DNA from: Alicyclobacillus sp. SO9
GTDB taxonomy: Bacteria > Bacillota > Bacilli > Alicyclobacillales > Alicyclobacillaceae
NCBI RefSeq assembly: GCF_016406125.1
Contig: NZ_CP066339.1
Span: forward strand, 3,720,001-3,784,000
Reading direction: 5' to 3'
Length of the DNA: 64,000 nt
A program made the position numbers and the translations under genes. A model generated the notes under the pieces. It made no database searches. It saw nothing but the letters and a program-made list of their open reading frames with translations, and was not told the DNA's origin. Positions 44,626 through 53,783 of this stretch are shown here, piece after piece. Position 1 is the stretch's first letter, and every line of letters begins with the position of its first letter.

Positions 44626-44832
44626 TCAGCTTTTCTTGCCTACCATCTTGATGCCAAAAGCCTGCGGTAAGAGATACACTCCAGCAAGGCCGACTATGAC
44701 ATACACCACTCGGCTCCAAAGAGTGCTGTCACCGCCAAAAATAACACCCACAACATTGACATCAATGAGTCCCACAAGAAGCCAGTTCAACGCTCCGATT
44801 AAGACTAACCACCACGCCACTTTTTCAACCAT
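44626..44832 (-). CDS. DUF378 small membrane protein
   Basis: A 68-residue protein with two spans, of the DUF378 group: KVAWWLVLIGALNWLLVGL, then SRVVYVIVGLAGVYLLPQAF. AGGGGAT precedes the ATG. It is common and conserved in spore-formers, but its function is unknown. It lies alone between the HAD and antiporter genes. Confidence 0.85.
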   Translation of the reverse strand: MVEKVAWWLVLIGALNWLLVGLIDVNVVGVIFGGDSTLWSRVVYVIVGLAGVYLLPQAFGIKMVGKKS

Positions 44833-44904
44833 TGCCTATCCCCTCCCTACTCGTACATATGTACAAGTTTTTAGGAATAGACCAGGTCCAGGTTGTCCTC
44901 ATTT

Positions 44905-45642
44905 TTAGTGTTCGTGGTCGTGTTCAAGGCCTCTAATGGCTTCCTGCACCTCAGGCGCTGTTCTCAACGGTGTTTCTCTCTCGACATACTGCTCTTGCTT
45001 TAAAAGGATATCGTCATCGGGCACATACCAGAGAGCATCCATGCCAAATTCCCTTGCTCCTTGCACATCACTCAGAAAATTGTCTCCAATCATGACCGCA
45101 TTTTCCTTGTCTACACGAAAGGCTCTACATGCGGCCTCATAAACCGACGGATGCGGCTTCGCCTTGCCGACTCGTTCGGAGATAATGATGTCTTCTTCCC
45201 GAAAGTATTTGTTCAGCCCTGTAATGCACACTTTCCTCCATTGCAAATCTGGCGATCCGTTCGTAATTGCCCCCAACCGATACTCACCCGCCAAGGTGTC
45301 CATCAGTTCCAGGGTTCCCGGGAAGGGCTCCAACGTGTTCTCAAACGTAGCGTCATAAGTACTGTGGAACTTGTCCGCTTCCTCAATGGTTCGTTCGACA
45401 CCGAGTTCTTTCCAGGCGAGCAAAAATCGGTTGCGGCGCAACTCCGTCATAGTAATTTCTCGTTTATCATAGCGCGCCCACAATTTATCGTGATGATTCA
45501 TGAAGTGGCGCTCAAATTCGTCTGAAGACACCTGATTGCCATAAAGTTGATGAAGTGCGATTGCCAGTCCCTTGTGGTACTGTCCCAAGGTATCAATTAA
45601 GGTATGATCGAGATCGAAAAACACACAAGAATATCTGCCCAT
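44905..45642 (-). CDS. HAD-family hydrolase (YfnB/YjjG-like)
   Basis: A 245-residue HAD phosphatase. Motif I is FFDLDHTLIDTLG, motif II is GAITNGSPDLQW, the lysine is in VGKAKPHPSVYE, and motif III is MIGDNFLSDVQGAREFGM. A helical cap lies between motifs I and II (residues 20-100). The pattern fits the YfnB/YjjG group of nucleotidases. AGGAGGGG precedes the ATG. It ends in a histidine-rich LEHDHEH tail. Confidence 0.92.
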   Translation of the reverse strand: MGRYSCVFFDLDHTLIDTLGQYHKGLAIALHQLYGNQVSSDEFERHFMNHHDKLWARYDKREITMTELRRNRFLLAWKELGVERTIEEADKFHSTYDATFENTLEPFPGTLELMDTLAGEYRLGAITNGSPDLQWRKVCITGLNKYFREEDIIISERVGKAKPHPSVYEAACRAFRVDKENAVMIGDNFLSDVQGAREFGMDALWYVPDDDILLKQEQYVERETPLRTAPEVQEAIRGLEHDHEH

Positions 45643-45766
45643 AGGCCCCTCCTAATGGTATGTTAGAGTATGTACGTCTAAAAGCCCCCGTCGCCCTCAT
45701 CGCTGAATGCGCGGGCCTATAACACATTACATAAAGATTGTTGCAGCAAAGGGAGGAACAGTCTCC

Positions 45767-47071
45767 GTGACCACAAGATCTCAGTTTGTAACCCTTTTTG
45801 CAAGTCTACAGTGGCTTGGTTTCATGTTTGCCAACACTGTTGTTATTCCGCTCTCTACCAGTGCCGCCTTCCATTTAACCACAAATCAGACCGCAGGAGT
45901 CATGGCTAAGGCTTTTATTTTGACAGGGTTGGCATGTCTCTTGCAAGTCTGGCTCGGCCACCGCTTCCCCTTAATGGAAGGTCAGTCGGGGCTGTGGTGG
46001 GGCGTTATCCTCACCATCGCATCTCTTGGAGCAAGCAGTCACACTTCACTTACGACAATCGGCGGAAGTTTGGCGCTGGGGATGTTGCTCGGCGGAGTTG
46101 CATTGGTGCTGGCGGGGCTGCTTGGTGTGCACAAAGTCCTGAATCGACTGTTCACCCCTGTGGTGATGTCGGTGCTGCTTATTTTGCTAGCCTCCAAACT
46201 GATTGATATTTTCTTCAAGGGCATGCTAGGAATGCAAAACAGCAGTCATGTTCACGTAGGGATTGCCCTGTTGTCGGTTGTCATTGTCGTTGTTGTCAGC
46301 ATTCTCACTATCGGCACCAAAGGTATTATTAGTAACTTCTCAATTTTAATCGGATTGTCGTTGGGCTGGGTCTCCTACGTATTGATCTTTGGCAGCAAGC
46401 AGGCACCTATTGTCCCAAGTTGGCAGGAAATAGGACAGGTGTTTACTTGGGGATCGCTGCCATACACGCACGGTACCCCGATTGACTGGGGCATTGTCAT
46501 CGCTGGCATTGTCACAGCTTTATTGAACACAACCAACACCATTGCAACACTGCGCGCAGCAGAACCCCTGTTTGAGACAGACATGCCCGATACCGCCTAC
46601 CGACGTTCTCTGGTCTGGTCCGGTGTGTTCACCATGACTTCAGGTGTCTTCTCCCAGGTCCCCTACGCACCATACACTTCATCCATCGGATTTCTCCGAA
46701 CCACGCGAATCCTGGAACGGCTTCCATTTGTAGTGGGTGCAGTGCTGTTTATGCTGATGGGCCTCGTTCCCTATGTATCCGGCTTTTTCTCGACCATGCC
46801 CTTTGCCGTGGGAGCGGCCGTACTTTTTGTCGCCTACTTGCAATTATTTGGCTCTGCGCTGCAGAATATTGAGGGGATGCACTTCAACTTTCGCACCATC
46901 TTCCGCCTTGCAGTGCCTGTGCTTGCAGGACTGGCCATTCAATCGATGCCGCCAGATTCATTTTCAACACTCCCCAGTATGGCTCAATCCATTGTCGGAA
47001 ACGGGATGCTCATGGGCATTTTGATTGCGCTGGTCTTGGAAAATATAATTTCCTGGGATAAACTCGATTGA
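45767..47071 (+). CDS. Xanthine/uracil permease (NCS2)
   Basis: A 434-residue NCS2 transporter with about twelve to fourteen spans. The first span region reads LQWLGFMFANTVVIPLS; LMEGQSGLWWGVILTI and LNTTNTIATLRAAEPLFE are the substrate-facing family segments. GTG at 45767 is the likely start, with GGGAGG upstream; the open frame extends to 45707. No purine riboswitch fits in the short leader. Exact nucleobase unknown. Confidence 0.9.
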   Translation: MTTRSQFVTLFASLQWLGFMFANTVVIPLSTSAAFHLTTNQTAGVMAKAFILTGLACLLQVWLGHRFPLMEGQSGLWWGVILTIASLGASSHTSLTTIGGSLALGMLLGGVALVLAGLLGVHKVLNRLFTPVVMSVLLILLASKLIDIFFKGMLGMQNSSHVHVGIALLSVVIVVVVSILTIGTKGIISNFSILIGLSLGWVSYVLIFGSKQAPIVPSWQEIGQVFTWGSLPYTHGTPIDWGIVIAGIVTALLNTTNTIATLRAAEPLFETDMPDTAYRRSLVWSGVFTMTSGVFSQVPYAPYTSSIGFLRTTRILERLPFVVGAVLFMLMGLVPYVSGFFSTMPFAVGAAVLFVAYLQLFGSALQNIEGMHFNFRTIFRLAVPVLAGLAIQSMPPDSFSTLPSMAQSIVGNGMLMGILIALVLENIISWDKLD

Positions 47072-47074
47072 TTT

Positions 47075-47160
47075 AGGTGCGGTTCAGGTGCGGCTCAGGT
47101 GCGGCTCAGGTGCGGCTCAGGTGCGGCTCAGGTGCGGTTCAGGTGCGGTTCAGGTGCGGA
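47075..47160. repeat. 11-bp tandem repeat array
   Basis: Seven full copies plus a partial copy of AGGTGCGG(T/C)TC, directly after the permease stop. Decayed copies continue to about 47195. Unit length is not a multiple of three and the array is not translated. Confidence 0.85.
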
Positions 47161-47266
47161 AAAGATATGATTTAGGTGCGATTTCAGTGCGATTGGATGT
47201 ACAATGAATTTATCAAATACGACAGGCAATGCCTCCGCAGGTTCGACGAAAGGAGTCGTAATTAAA

Positions 47267-47599
47267 GTGCAACAGCTAACAACAAGTGAAGATGTGAGGG
47301 AGTTCCTCACACAAAGCAACAATCAACCAGTGTTAATTTTTAAGCACAGCACTACGTGTCCAATCAGTGCCGCAGCCAATAAAGAAGTCACAGCCTATGA
47401 GAAGCAGTCAGATACTCAAATTGGGCTGATTCGTGTTATCGAAGAACGGCCCATCTCTCTGGAACTAGCTGATACACTGCAAGTTCGCCATCAATCTCCA
47501 CAGGCCATTGTTGTTCGTGACGGCAAAGCCGTTTGGAACACCTCTCATTTTGATATTACCGTAAATGCATTGACAGAGGCCATCGCTGAGAATCGGTAA
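47267..47599 (+). CDS. ytxJ: YtxJ-like bacillithiol-system redox protein
   Basis: A thioredoxin-like protein with the YtxJ signature VLIFKHSTTCPISAAANKEV, a single active cysteine. It is thought to be a monothiol (bacilliredoxin-like) protein acting on bacillithiol-modified proteins. GTG at 47267, with AAAGGAG upstream, gives 110 residues, close to the known length; an ATG at 47204 would add 21 residues and has a weak ribosome site. Presence of this protein supports placement in the Bacilli. Confidence 0.85.
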   Translation: MQQLTTSEDVREFLTQSNNQPVLIFKHSTTCPISAAANKEVTAYEKQSDTQIGLIRVIEERPISLELADTLQVRHQSPQAIVVRDGKAVWNTSHFDITVNALTEAIAENR

Positions 47600-48667
47600 G
47601 TCGTATTGCTAAATACGCAACAGAACCACAAGACGTGACGAGGGGCCGGTCCCCGATGTCGCAATTAGTGATGTAGTCGAGGATAAGCGTTTGAGAAACG
47701 CTTATCTTCCACATTGCGAGTTCAAACAGCCGAATAGCGATCCGACAGGAGCTTATCTGCGGCCCAGGCCCCGTCAATGGGGGTGTATAGGCATGCGAGC
47801 GAGCGCAGGGACAGCCTCCAGTCTCGCAGTTACTGATGTAGTCGAGGATAAGCGTTTGAGAAACGCTTATCTTCCACATTGCGGGTTCTAACAGCCAAAT
47901 AGCGATCCGACAGGAGCTTATCTGCCACCACGGCCCCGTGGTGGTGGTGTATAGGCGAGATAAGCATTCCGGAGGCGTTTATTTCGGCGATCTCCGGCCC
48001 TCATAGCCAAATAGCGATCCGAGAGGAGCTTATTTGCGACCCAGGCCCCGTCAATGGGGGTGTGAAGGCATGCGAGCGAGCGCAGGGACAGCCTCCGGTC
48101 TCGCAGTTACTGATGTAGTCGAGGATAAGCGTTTGAGAAACGCTTATCTTCCACATTGCGAGTTCAAACAGCCGAATAGCGATCCGAGAGGAGCTTATCT
48201 GCGACCTAGGCCCCGTGGATGGGGGTGCGCAGGCGAGATAAGCGTTCCGGAGGCGTTTATTTCGGCGATCTCCGGCCCTCATAGCCGAATAGCGATCCGA
48301 GAGGAGCTTATCTGCGACCCAGACCCCGTCAATGGGGGTGTGAAGGCATGCGAGCGAGCGCAGGGACAGCCTCCGGTCTCGCAGTTACTGATGTAGTCGA
48401 GGATAAGCGTTTGAGAAACGCTTATCTTCCACATTGCGAGTTCAAACAGCCAAATAGCGATCCGGCAGGAGCTTATCTGCGACCTAGGCCCCGTGGATGG
48501 GGGTGCGCAGGCGAGATAAGCATTCCGGAGGCGTTTATTTCGGCGATCTCCGGCCCTCATAGCCGAATAGCGATCCGAGAGGAGCTTATCTGCGACCCAG
48601 ACCCCGTCAATGTGGGTGTGAAGGCATGCGAGCGCGCGCAGGAGCTGCCCCCTGAAAGCTGCAACCC
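47600..48667. repeat. Hairpin-rich long repeat region, about 278-bp period
   Basis: Over 1 kb without a gene. The hairpin GATAAGCGTTT - GAG - AAACGCTTATC occurs four times, at 47682, 47847, 48124 and 48402; the last three are 277-278 nt apart. Between them alternate two other conserved blocks: one with ATAGCGATCCGA and GGAGCTTATCTGCG, and one with GGCGAGATAAGC and TTCCGGAGGCG that forms a larger hairpin. Open frames across it repeat the same peptides and are artefacts. Role unknown; structure suggests a non-coding RNA family or recombination hot spot. Confidence 0.85.
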
Positions 48668-49906
48668 TTACAGGCTCAAATTTGTGGGACGATCCGCTGT
48701 CTGGTCCAGTCTGTGATACAGGAGGAAGAGGAGCAAAGGAAAGGCTAGGCCTCCGCAAAAGACAGCTAGTGATACCGGTTCGGCAACCCTGTCATATAGA
48801 AATCCCCCTATTACCGGCCCGAACATTCTCCCGAGCGTAGCTGAAGAACCAACGAGCCCCTGTAACATACCGGCACGGTGGGATGGTGCAAGCTGAGCGA
48901 TGGCGGCAGGGATGCTAGGCCAAACAAACATTTCTCCAAAAGTTGTTACAACCATGGCTGCGACGAAGCCGACGTATTTATCGTTCCATATAAGGATAAG
49001 GAAAGACATGGAAAACAAGAACACACCTATCATCATTTGTAAGGGAAGCTGATGAATTCGCTTCGCGACGAAACTCACTAATGGCTGTGCTGCGAAAATC
49101 AGAATGCCATTCAGGGTCCAGAGTACACTGTACATGGTGAGCGGATAACCCAACTGCTGCATGTATACAGACAGTGTGCTTTGCCACTGCACATAAACGA
49201 CCCAACTAAGAACAAAACCTCCCAACAATACGCCCACTGCTAACCACGGGACCTGCGGGAACACGTGCAGAGGTAATGACACAGGGGTTTGTACGTCCTC
49301 CTTCGGTAGTCGATAGCGTTGAAAGCGGGACTTAAAGACTGTGATAACCAGCAACAGAAAAATAATATAAGCCAGCATAATTCCCGAAAACACGATTCGA
49401 AACGAGTGTTGAGCTAACAAGCCCCCTACTGCCGTACCTGTAGCGACACCCAAGTTGTTGGTGACGTAGATAAAATTAAATGGCCTTCTGCCTCCGTCAG
49501 GCCATGCCTGTCCAGCCATCGTGGTCAATGCTGGAAACGGCATCGAAGATGCTAACCCGAACAGTCCCATGACGACGACATAAACCGAAAATGCATGATT
49601 AAAAATTGGCACTGTAATCAATACGCCTGCTGCCCCGAGTCCAATCAGCAACACAGGAACAATACCAATTTTGTCGTAGAGCCATCCGCTCACAAAGCTT
49701 CCGATAAAACCAGCTCCGGAAAACAGCATTAGAACCAGTCCGGCAACCGTCATAGACTGATCTAACTGCGTATGAATGTAGATAGCATTAATAGGCCACA
49801 ACAGAGACAGACCCGCGATGTTCACAAAACTCCCCAGACCAAGCAGCCAAATGTCTGCGGGAAACTGACGCAGCCAAGCTGTCATTCTACGCCTCAACAT
49901 CACCAT
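48668..49906 (-). CDS. MFS transporter
   Basis: A 412-residue major facilitator with twelve spans. The loop 2-3 motif GSFVSGWLYDKIGI and a second copy, GRMFGPVIGGFLYDRV, in the other half are visible. It resembles drug or sugar-analogue efflux proteins, but no specific substrate is apparent. GAGGAG lies 9 nt before the ATG at 49906. It ends against the repeat region. Confidence 0.9.
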   Translation of the reverse strand: MVMLRRRMTAWLRQFPADIWLLGLGSFVNIAGLSLLWPINAIYIHTQLDQSMTVAGLVLMLFSGAGFIGSFVSGWLYDKIGIVPVLLIGLGAAGVLITVPIFNHAFSVYVVVMGLFGLASSMPFPALTTMAGQAWPDGGRRPFNFIYVTNNLGVATGTAVGGLLAQHSFRIVFSGIMLAYIIFLLLVITVFKSRFQRYRLPKEDVQTPVSLPLHVFPQVPWLAVGVLLGGFVLSWVVYVQWQSTLSVYMQQLGYPLTMYSVLWTLNGILIFAAQPLVSFVAKRIHQLPLQMMIGVFLFSMSFLILIWNDKYVGFVAAMVVTTFGEMFVWPSIPAAIAQLAPSHRAGMLQGLVGSSATLGRMFGPVIGGFLYDRVAEPVSLAVFCGGLAFPLLLFLLYHRLDQTADRPTNLSL

Positions 49907-50003
49907 ATTCTATTTCTCCTCAAACAACGGGCACCGCTGAGAATCAGCGATGCCGGCGTCTCATTCTTGCACTTTTACAAGGGTATATCTTGGGCCAATG
50001 GGA

Positions 50004-51071
50004 TCACGCCTCAACAACAATATGCGGCGTGCCACTGTGTACAGTAGCAACTGCAGCCGCATCCGTCAATCCCTCTTTTTGTAACTCAGAGACCAACGTT
50101 GAGGCTTCTTCGGCGGGTACTGAGAAGAGCAGTCCGCCTGAGGTAATTGCGTCACATAACAATGCTCGGTGTTCTTCACGAACTCCACTGGCAAAAGTGA
50201 TGTGCGGTTCAACATGCTGACGGTTTCTTTTACTTCCGCTTGGCACAACCCCGTCTGTCGCAAACTTGAACGCACGGGGCAGGATAGGAACAGCTTTGCT
50301 GTCCACATGTAACTCAACATTGGACGCTTCTGCCATTTCCCATGAATGTCCCAGGAATCCAAATCCCGTTACGTCTGTACACGCGTTAACAGTGTACTTC
50401 CTTCCAACTTCTGCAGCCGTCTTGTTGAGCTGGGACATAACTGCAACAATCTCATCCTCATCCGCAGGTGTAGTTAATCCACGTTTGATTGCCGTCGTCA
50501 TAACACCTGCACCCAACGGCTTGGTCAGTACAAGGACATCTCCCGGCCTTGCACCTGAATTCCGCCAAATTTTCTCTGGATGACAAGTCCCTGTAACGGC
50601 CATTCCAAACTTGGGATCCGTATCGTCAATAGAGTGCCCACCCAAGAGTGCGGCACCTGCCTCTTTTACCTTTGCAGCCCCGCCTTCAAGAATGCGGGCC
50701 ATAATCTCCGGCCCTAGCTTGGCAATCGGATATCCCACAATGTTGAGCACGGTGATGGGTGTTCCGCCCATAGCATAAATATCGCTGAGAGCGTTGGCAG
50801 CGGCAATCTGTCCAAACAAATACGGATCGTCAACAATCGGAGTAAAATAGTCCACCGATTGAATCAAGGCCGTATCCGGTGAGATTTGATACACGCCTGC
50901 ATCATCCAACGTCTGTGTTCCAACCAAGACATTCTCACTGGGAGTATCGAGATTGACTCGGGCAAAAACTTGTTCAAGGTCCCCCGGACCTATTTTGCAG
51001 CCTCACCCAGACTTCTCAGTCCACTGTGTCAATCGGATCTGACCGTCCAGTCTAATTTCCATGTCTGCCAC
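50004..51071 (-). CDS. selD: Selenophosphate synthetase with in-frame selenocysteine codon
   Basis: Makes selenophosphate from selenide and ATP for selenocysteine and selenouridine. The gene starts at GTG 51071 behind AAAGGAGGTGG, giving 355 codons. Codon 23 is TGA (51003-51005) in the context KSG-U-GCKIGPGDL, exactly where other SelD proteins have the catalytic Cys or Sec. The frame after the TGA is intact: DTPSENVLVGTQTLDDAGVYQ, ALSDIYAMGG and LLGGHSIDD. A stem-loop follows the TGA within 12 nt. Without readthrough, translation would begin after the active site and make a useless protein. Sec insertion machinery must be encoded elsewhere. Confidence 0.93.
50977..50991 (-). promoter_or_regulatory. 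SECIS-like stem-loop of selD
   Basis: In the minus-strand RNA AGGUCC and GGACCU pair around a GGG loop, 11 nt after the UGA; an outer GCAAAA / UUUUUGC pairing can extend it. Bacterial SECIS elements lie in this position and bind SelB. Confidence 0.7.
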
Positions 51072-51181
51072 TGCTTCCACCTCCTTTCGCAGCATATGGG
51101 CTGACGCTTGGATTCAATAGAATTGTTCAAGAAAGACAACCCCATTGTAGCCTATATCTCTGAAACATGTCATTCGCGAGG

Positions 51182-51982
51182 TTACAGCATGAAGATGCTG
51201 CGATAGTACGCGGCCAAATCCAATCCAACTTGACGTGCCTTTTCTGCCGCAGTCAATTCTTGATAAAGGCCAGGACACTCCAACTGCAACGAAGTAGAGG
51301 CGTTCTCATTGACGCGGTACGTCTCCTGGGCCAACTCATAGAAGTGATTAATTCGCCGTGTGGCAAGCACTAAGTCGTATTCTACCACTAGATTGGCATG
51401 TGCTAGAATATAGCCCGGATGTCGAGAAGATATCCCAGCCAATCCTCCCCGCCAAGCCTGCGCAGTTCCCACCAATTTCTTATGACCAATCAGAACGTTG
51501 TACGTACCATCACAATAACTACCTTGAAGTGCACCCGTCTCTGCTTCCAAGCCCAAGGTCCCAAAGTAGTCAATTAAAGGGCCGCAAAGCAGACGATAGT
51601 AGTCGTCCGTAGTGCGGCTTTCGTGTACACGCGGCAATAAGAAAGAAATATGTAGAACGCCAGGTCCCTGCGGTACCGCGGTACCGCCAGTCTGCCTGAC
51701 AACAACATCCAGTCCTTCTTCCATGATTATGCGCTGAGCCTCTTTTGCCGCTGGAGTGGCGACGTCTTTTCGGCTTACAGCAATGCCTGTCTGATTGGCA
51801 GAACGCCACAGGCGAATAACGGGAGGATGCTGCTGGCGGGCTACTTGTTGGCCGATTTCGCCATCGAGATCGATATTGTGCTGCCCATTTTCCAAATCTT
51901 CCATAAACAACACAACGGTATTCTCGGGCACGAGTTCCCTATACATTTCAGGTGGAATTTTGCTGGATATCATGTGGACCAC
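51182..51982 (-). CDS. Lipoate/octanoate protein transferase (LplA/LipL family)
   Basis: A 266-residue member of the biotin/lipoate A/B ligase family. VIRLWRSANQTGIAVSR and VVRQTGGTAVPQGPGVLHISFLLP form the lipoyl-binding part, and GSYCDGTYNVLIGHKKLVGTAQAWR has a cysteine and lysine in positions like those of LipL/LipM octanoyltransferases. It probably moves octanoyl or lipoyl groups onto the E2 subunits or GcvH. No ATP-ligase accessory domain is present, favouring the transferase reading. Confidence 0.83.
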   Translation of the reverse strand: MVHMISSKIPPEMYRELVPENTVVLFMEDLENGQHNIDLDGEIGQQVARQQHPPVIRLWRSANQTGIAVSRKDVATPAAKEAQRIIMEEGLDVVVRQTGGTAVPQGPGVLHISFLLPRVHESRTTDDYYRLLCGPLIDYFGTLGLEAETGALQGSYCDGTYNVLIGHKKLVGTAQAWRGGLAGISSRHPGYILAHANLVVEYDLVLATRRINHFYELAQETYRVNENASTSLQLECPGLYQELTAAEKARQVGLDLAAYYRSIFML

Positions 51983-52102
51983 TCGATTTCATCAGATAAT
52001 TGAAGCCAGCTGCAACTCTGCCTGCAAACCGTCTCCGTGAAAACAGTGTAGCAAAAAGGTACCGTTATCAAAAGATGGCGTCCGTCGCAGGGGTGCCGGG
52101 TG

Positions 52103-52263
52103 GTACGCCAGTACGCCAGTACGCCAGTACGCCAGTACGCCGGTACCCCGGTACCCCGGTACCCCGGTACGCCGGTACGCCGGTACCCCGGTACCCCGGT
52201 ACGCCGGTACGCCGGTACCCCGGTACGCCGGTACCCCGGTACCCCGGTACCCCGGTACGCCGG
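52103..52263. repeat. 9-bp tandem repeat array
   Basis: About 18 copies of GTACGCCAG/GTACCCCGG-type units. Each contains GTAC, and copies alternate between GTACGCC and GTACCCC forms. It reads as PVPRYAGT/PVRRYPGT in frame, which gives a spurious open frame. Confidence 0.9.
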
Positions 52264-52442
52264 AGCAATAAGGATCGTTGCGCTCCCTATTCGAGAGAGT
52301 CAGAGTGAATAGGGATCCCGCGGATCATTAATGCACTTTAAGCCGGAGTTGTAAGTAGCGAAAAGATCACTATGCTGCATCGTCATTTTCTGATTGCTGA
52401 GATTAGTGCGAGATGAGATCACTATCGCTCGCACCCTTCACG

Positions 52443-52510
52443 CAATAGTGAGCGAAACGATCCCTAATGTTTTACCCTCTGCCCCAATAGTGAGCAAAAC
52501 GATCCTTAAT
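52443..52510. repeat. 26-bp direct repeat pair
   Basis: CAATAGTGAGCGAAACGATCC and its copy with AAAACGATCC, at 52443 and 52485, each ending TAAT with two mismatches over 26 nt. A related GGATC motif recurs at 52270 and 52311. Confidence 0.7.
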
Positions 52511-52521
52511 TCCGTTCTATC

Positions 52522-52577
52522 TTCTGTCCACTTCCTTCTGTCCACTTCCTTCTGTCCGCTTCCTTCTGTCCACTTCG
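52522..52577. repeat. 14-bp tandem repeat, four copies
   Basis: TTCTGTCCACTTCC repeated four times with two substitutions. Three CCCCTCAT units follow at 52647-52670. Confidence 0.9.
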
Positions 52578-52706
52578 GGGGTGTCAGGGTCCCCACCAAC
52601 CTCAATTTCGGATCCGTTCTTTCCTTTTACTATTGAAGAATCTACCCCCCTCATCCCCTCATCCCCTCATCCTCAGCCGCACTCCCATCCACCGTTTTCC
52701 CGAAGC

Positions 52707-53615
52707 CTACTTGTTAGGGTTCAAATCACCCGACACAGCCAATTCCAACAAGAGATTGGCAAACTGATTGGTGCACGCGGGCAAAAAGCCGTCCTTACGC
52801 CTGACCAAGGTAATGGTGCGAGATGCCGGGCGAATGGATTCAATTCGAATGGCGGCAAGTCGTCCGGCGTTGAGCTCGCTTTGCACAGCCGATCTCGGAA
52901 GCACAGACACTCCCAATCCAACCTGCACCAACCGGCTGATACTTTCCAGGCTGTCCGTCTCGGTGGCTGTTTGCAGCTCAATCTGATGATCACGTGCAAT
53001 CACATCAACGATTTTTCGCAAACCGGAGGACTTCGGCATTAATACAAACGGAACGTTCTGCAAATCCTGTGGATGAAGATTGCTTTTCGTCGTCAGCGGA
53101 TGGTCTGGGGATACGACCCAAAGCAAATCGTCTGAGTAGAGCGGAGTGCCTGCCAAAGAATCGTCATGATTGAAGGTGGTGACAATACCAATGTCAATTT
53201 CGCCATTCAGCAAGGCTTCCTGGGTTTCTGCGGACGATCCGCTTCTAACTTGAAACTGAACTCTGGGATACTCTTTCTGGTAACTGGACAAAACCTGCGG
53301 TAACAAATAGAGAGACGGAGTAATCCCAGCGCCAAGGTGTACCGTTCCGACGGCGGGATCGCCTAAAGCACCTAACTCGTCTTGCAGCTTTTGCTCCAGT
53401 ACTATCAACCTCTTTGCAAACTGATAGACGTGTTCTCCCGCCCGGTTTAGAAGGAGTCTTTTACCGACACGGTGAAACAATTCTATTTGGTAGTTTCTTT
53501 CTAACTGCTGCAGTTGGCGAGTCACCGTTGGCTGCGTCAAATGACGCTGCTTGGCTGCTTCAAGAAGTGTCCCCGCATCGACAACAGTGACAAGTGTCTC
53601 CAATAGATCATGCAT
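52707..53615 (-). CDS. LysR-family transcriptional regulator
   Basis: A 302-residue LysR regulator. The helix-turn-helix is TLLEAAKQRHLTQPTVTRQLQQLERNYQ (residues 15-42), followed by a linker helix and a periplasmic-binding-protein-like effector domain (AVGTVHLGAGITPSLYLLPQVL). The ATG at 53615 has GAGGTG 7 nt upstream. It is divergent from purA; the intergenic region has an AT-rich inverted repeat that may be its operator. Effector unknown. Confidence 0.92.
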   Translation of the reverse strand: MHDLLETLVTVVDAGTLLEAAKQRHLTQPTVTRQLQQLERNYQIELFHRVGKRLLLNRAGEHVYQFAKRLIVLEQKLQDELGALGDPAVGTVHLGAGITPSLYLLPQVLSSYQKEYPRVQFQVRSGSSAETQEALLNGEIDIGIVTTFNHDDSLAGTPLYSDDLLWVVSPDHPLTTKSNLHPQDLQNVPFVLMPKSSGLRKIVDVIARDHQIELQTATETDSLESISRLVQVGLGVSVLPRSAVQSELNAGRLAAIRIESIRPASRTITLVRRKDGFLPACTNQFANLLLELAVSGDLNPNK

Positions 53616-53672
53616 TTTCGTCACCTCGCATTCTAATTCGGAAGAACATTTGACGGAATTTATACACATTGC

Positions 53673-53687
53673 GTATATAAAATATAC
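53673..53687. promoter_or_regulatory. Possible LysR operator
   Basis: GTATAT AAA ATATAC, a 6-bp inverted repeat with a 3-nt centre, lies between the divergent LysR and purA genes. Confidence 0.45.
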
Positions 53688-53783
53688 AACAAATCGATTT
53701 TACACATATATGATGGGACAGTACACTAAATGTGTAGAGTCCTTGTAACGTGACGGTACAGGTGAAATCCGAGGAGGAATGAC

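Larger units (their letters stand above)
51983..52706. other. Repeat-filled gap without genes
   Basis: No gene is convincing in these 720 nt. They hold a 9-bp tandem array, a hairpin CCCTATTC / GAATAGGG at 52285-52314, a 26-bp direct repeat (52443 and 52485), a 14-bp tandem array and a CCCCTCAT array. Confidence 0.7.

Noticed and set aside
45643-45766. Purine riboswitch before the xanthine/uracil permease
   Set aside because: Only about 125 nt precede the start and no three-way junction sequence is recognisable.
47600-48758. Several open frames and a CRISPR-like pattern in the repeat region
   Set aside because: Frames repeat the same peptides and follow the DNA repeat; there are no short uniform repeats with unique spacers and no cas genes.
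52000-52308. Open frames rich in PVPRYAGTP
   Set aside because: Simple translation of a 9-bp tandem array on both strands; no ribosome site.
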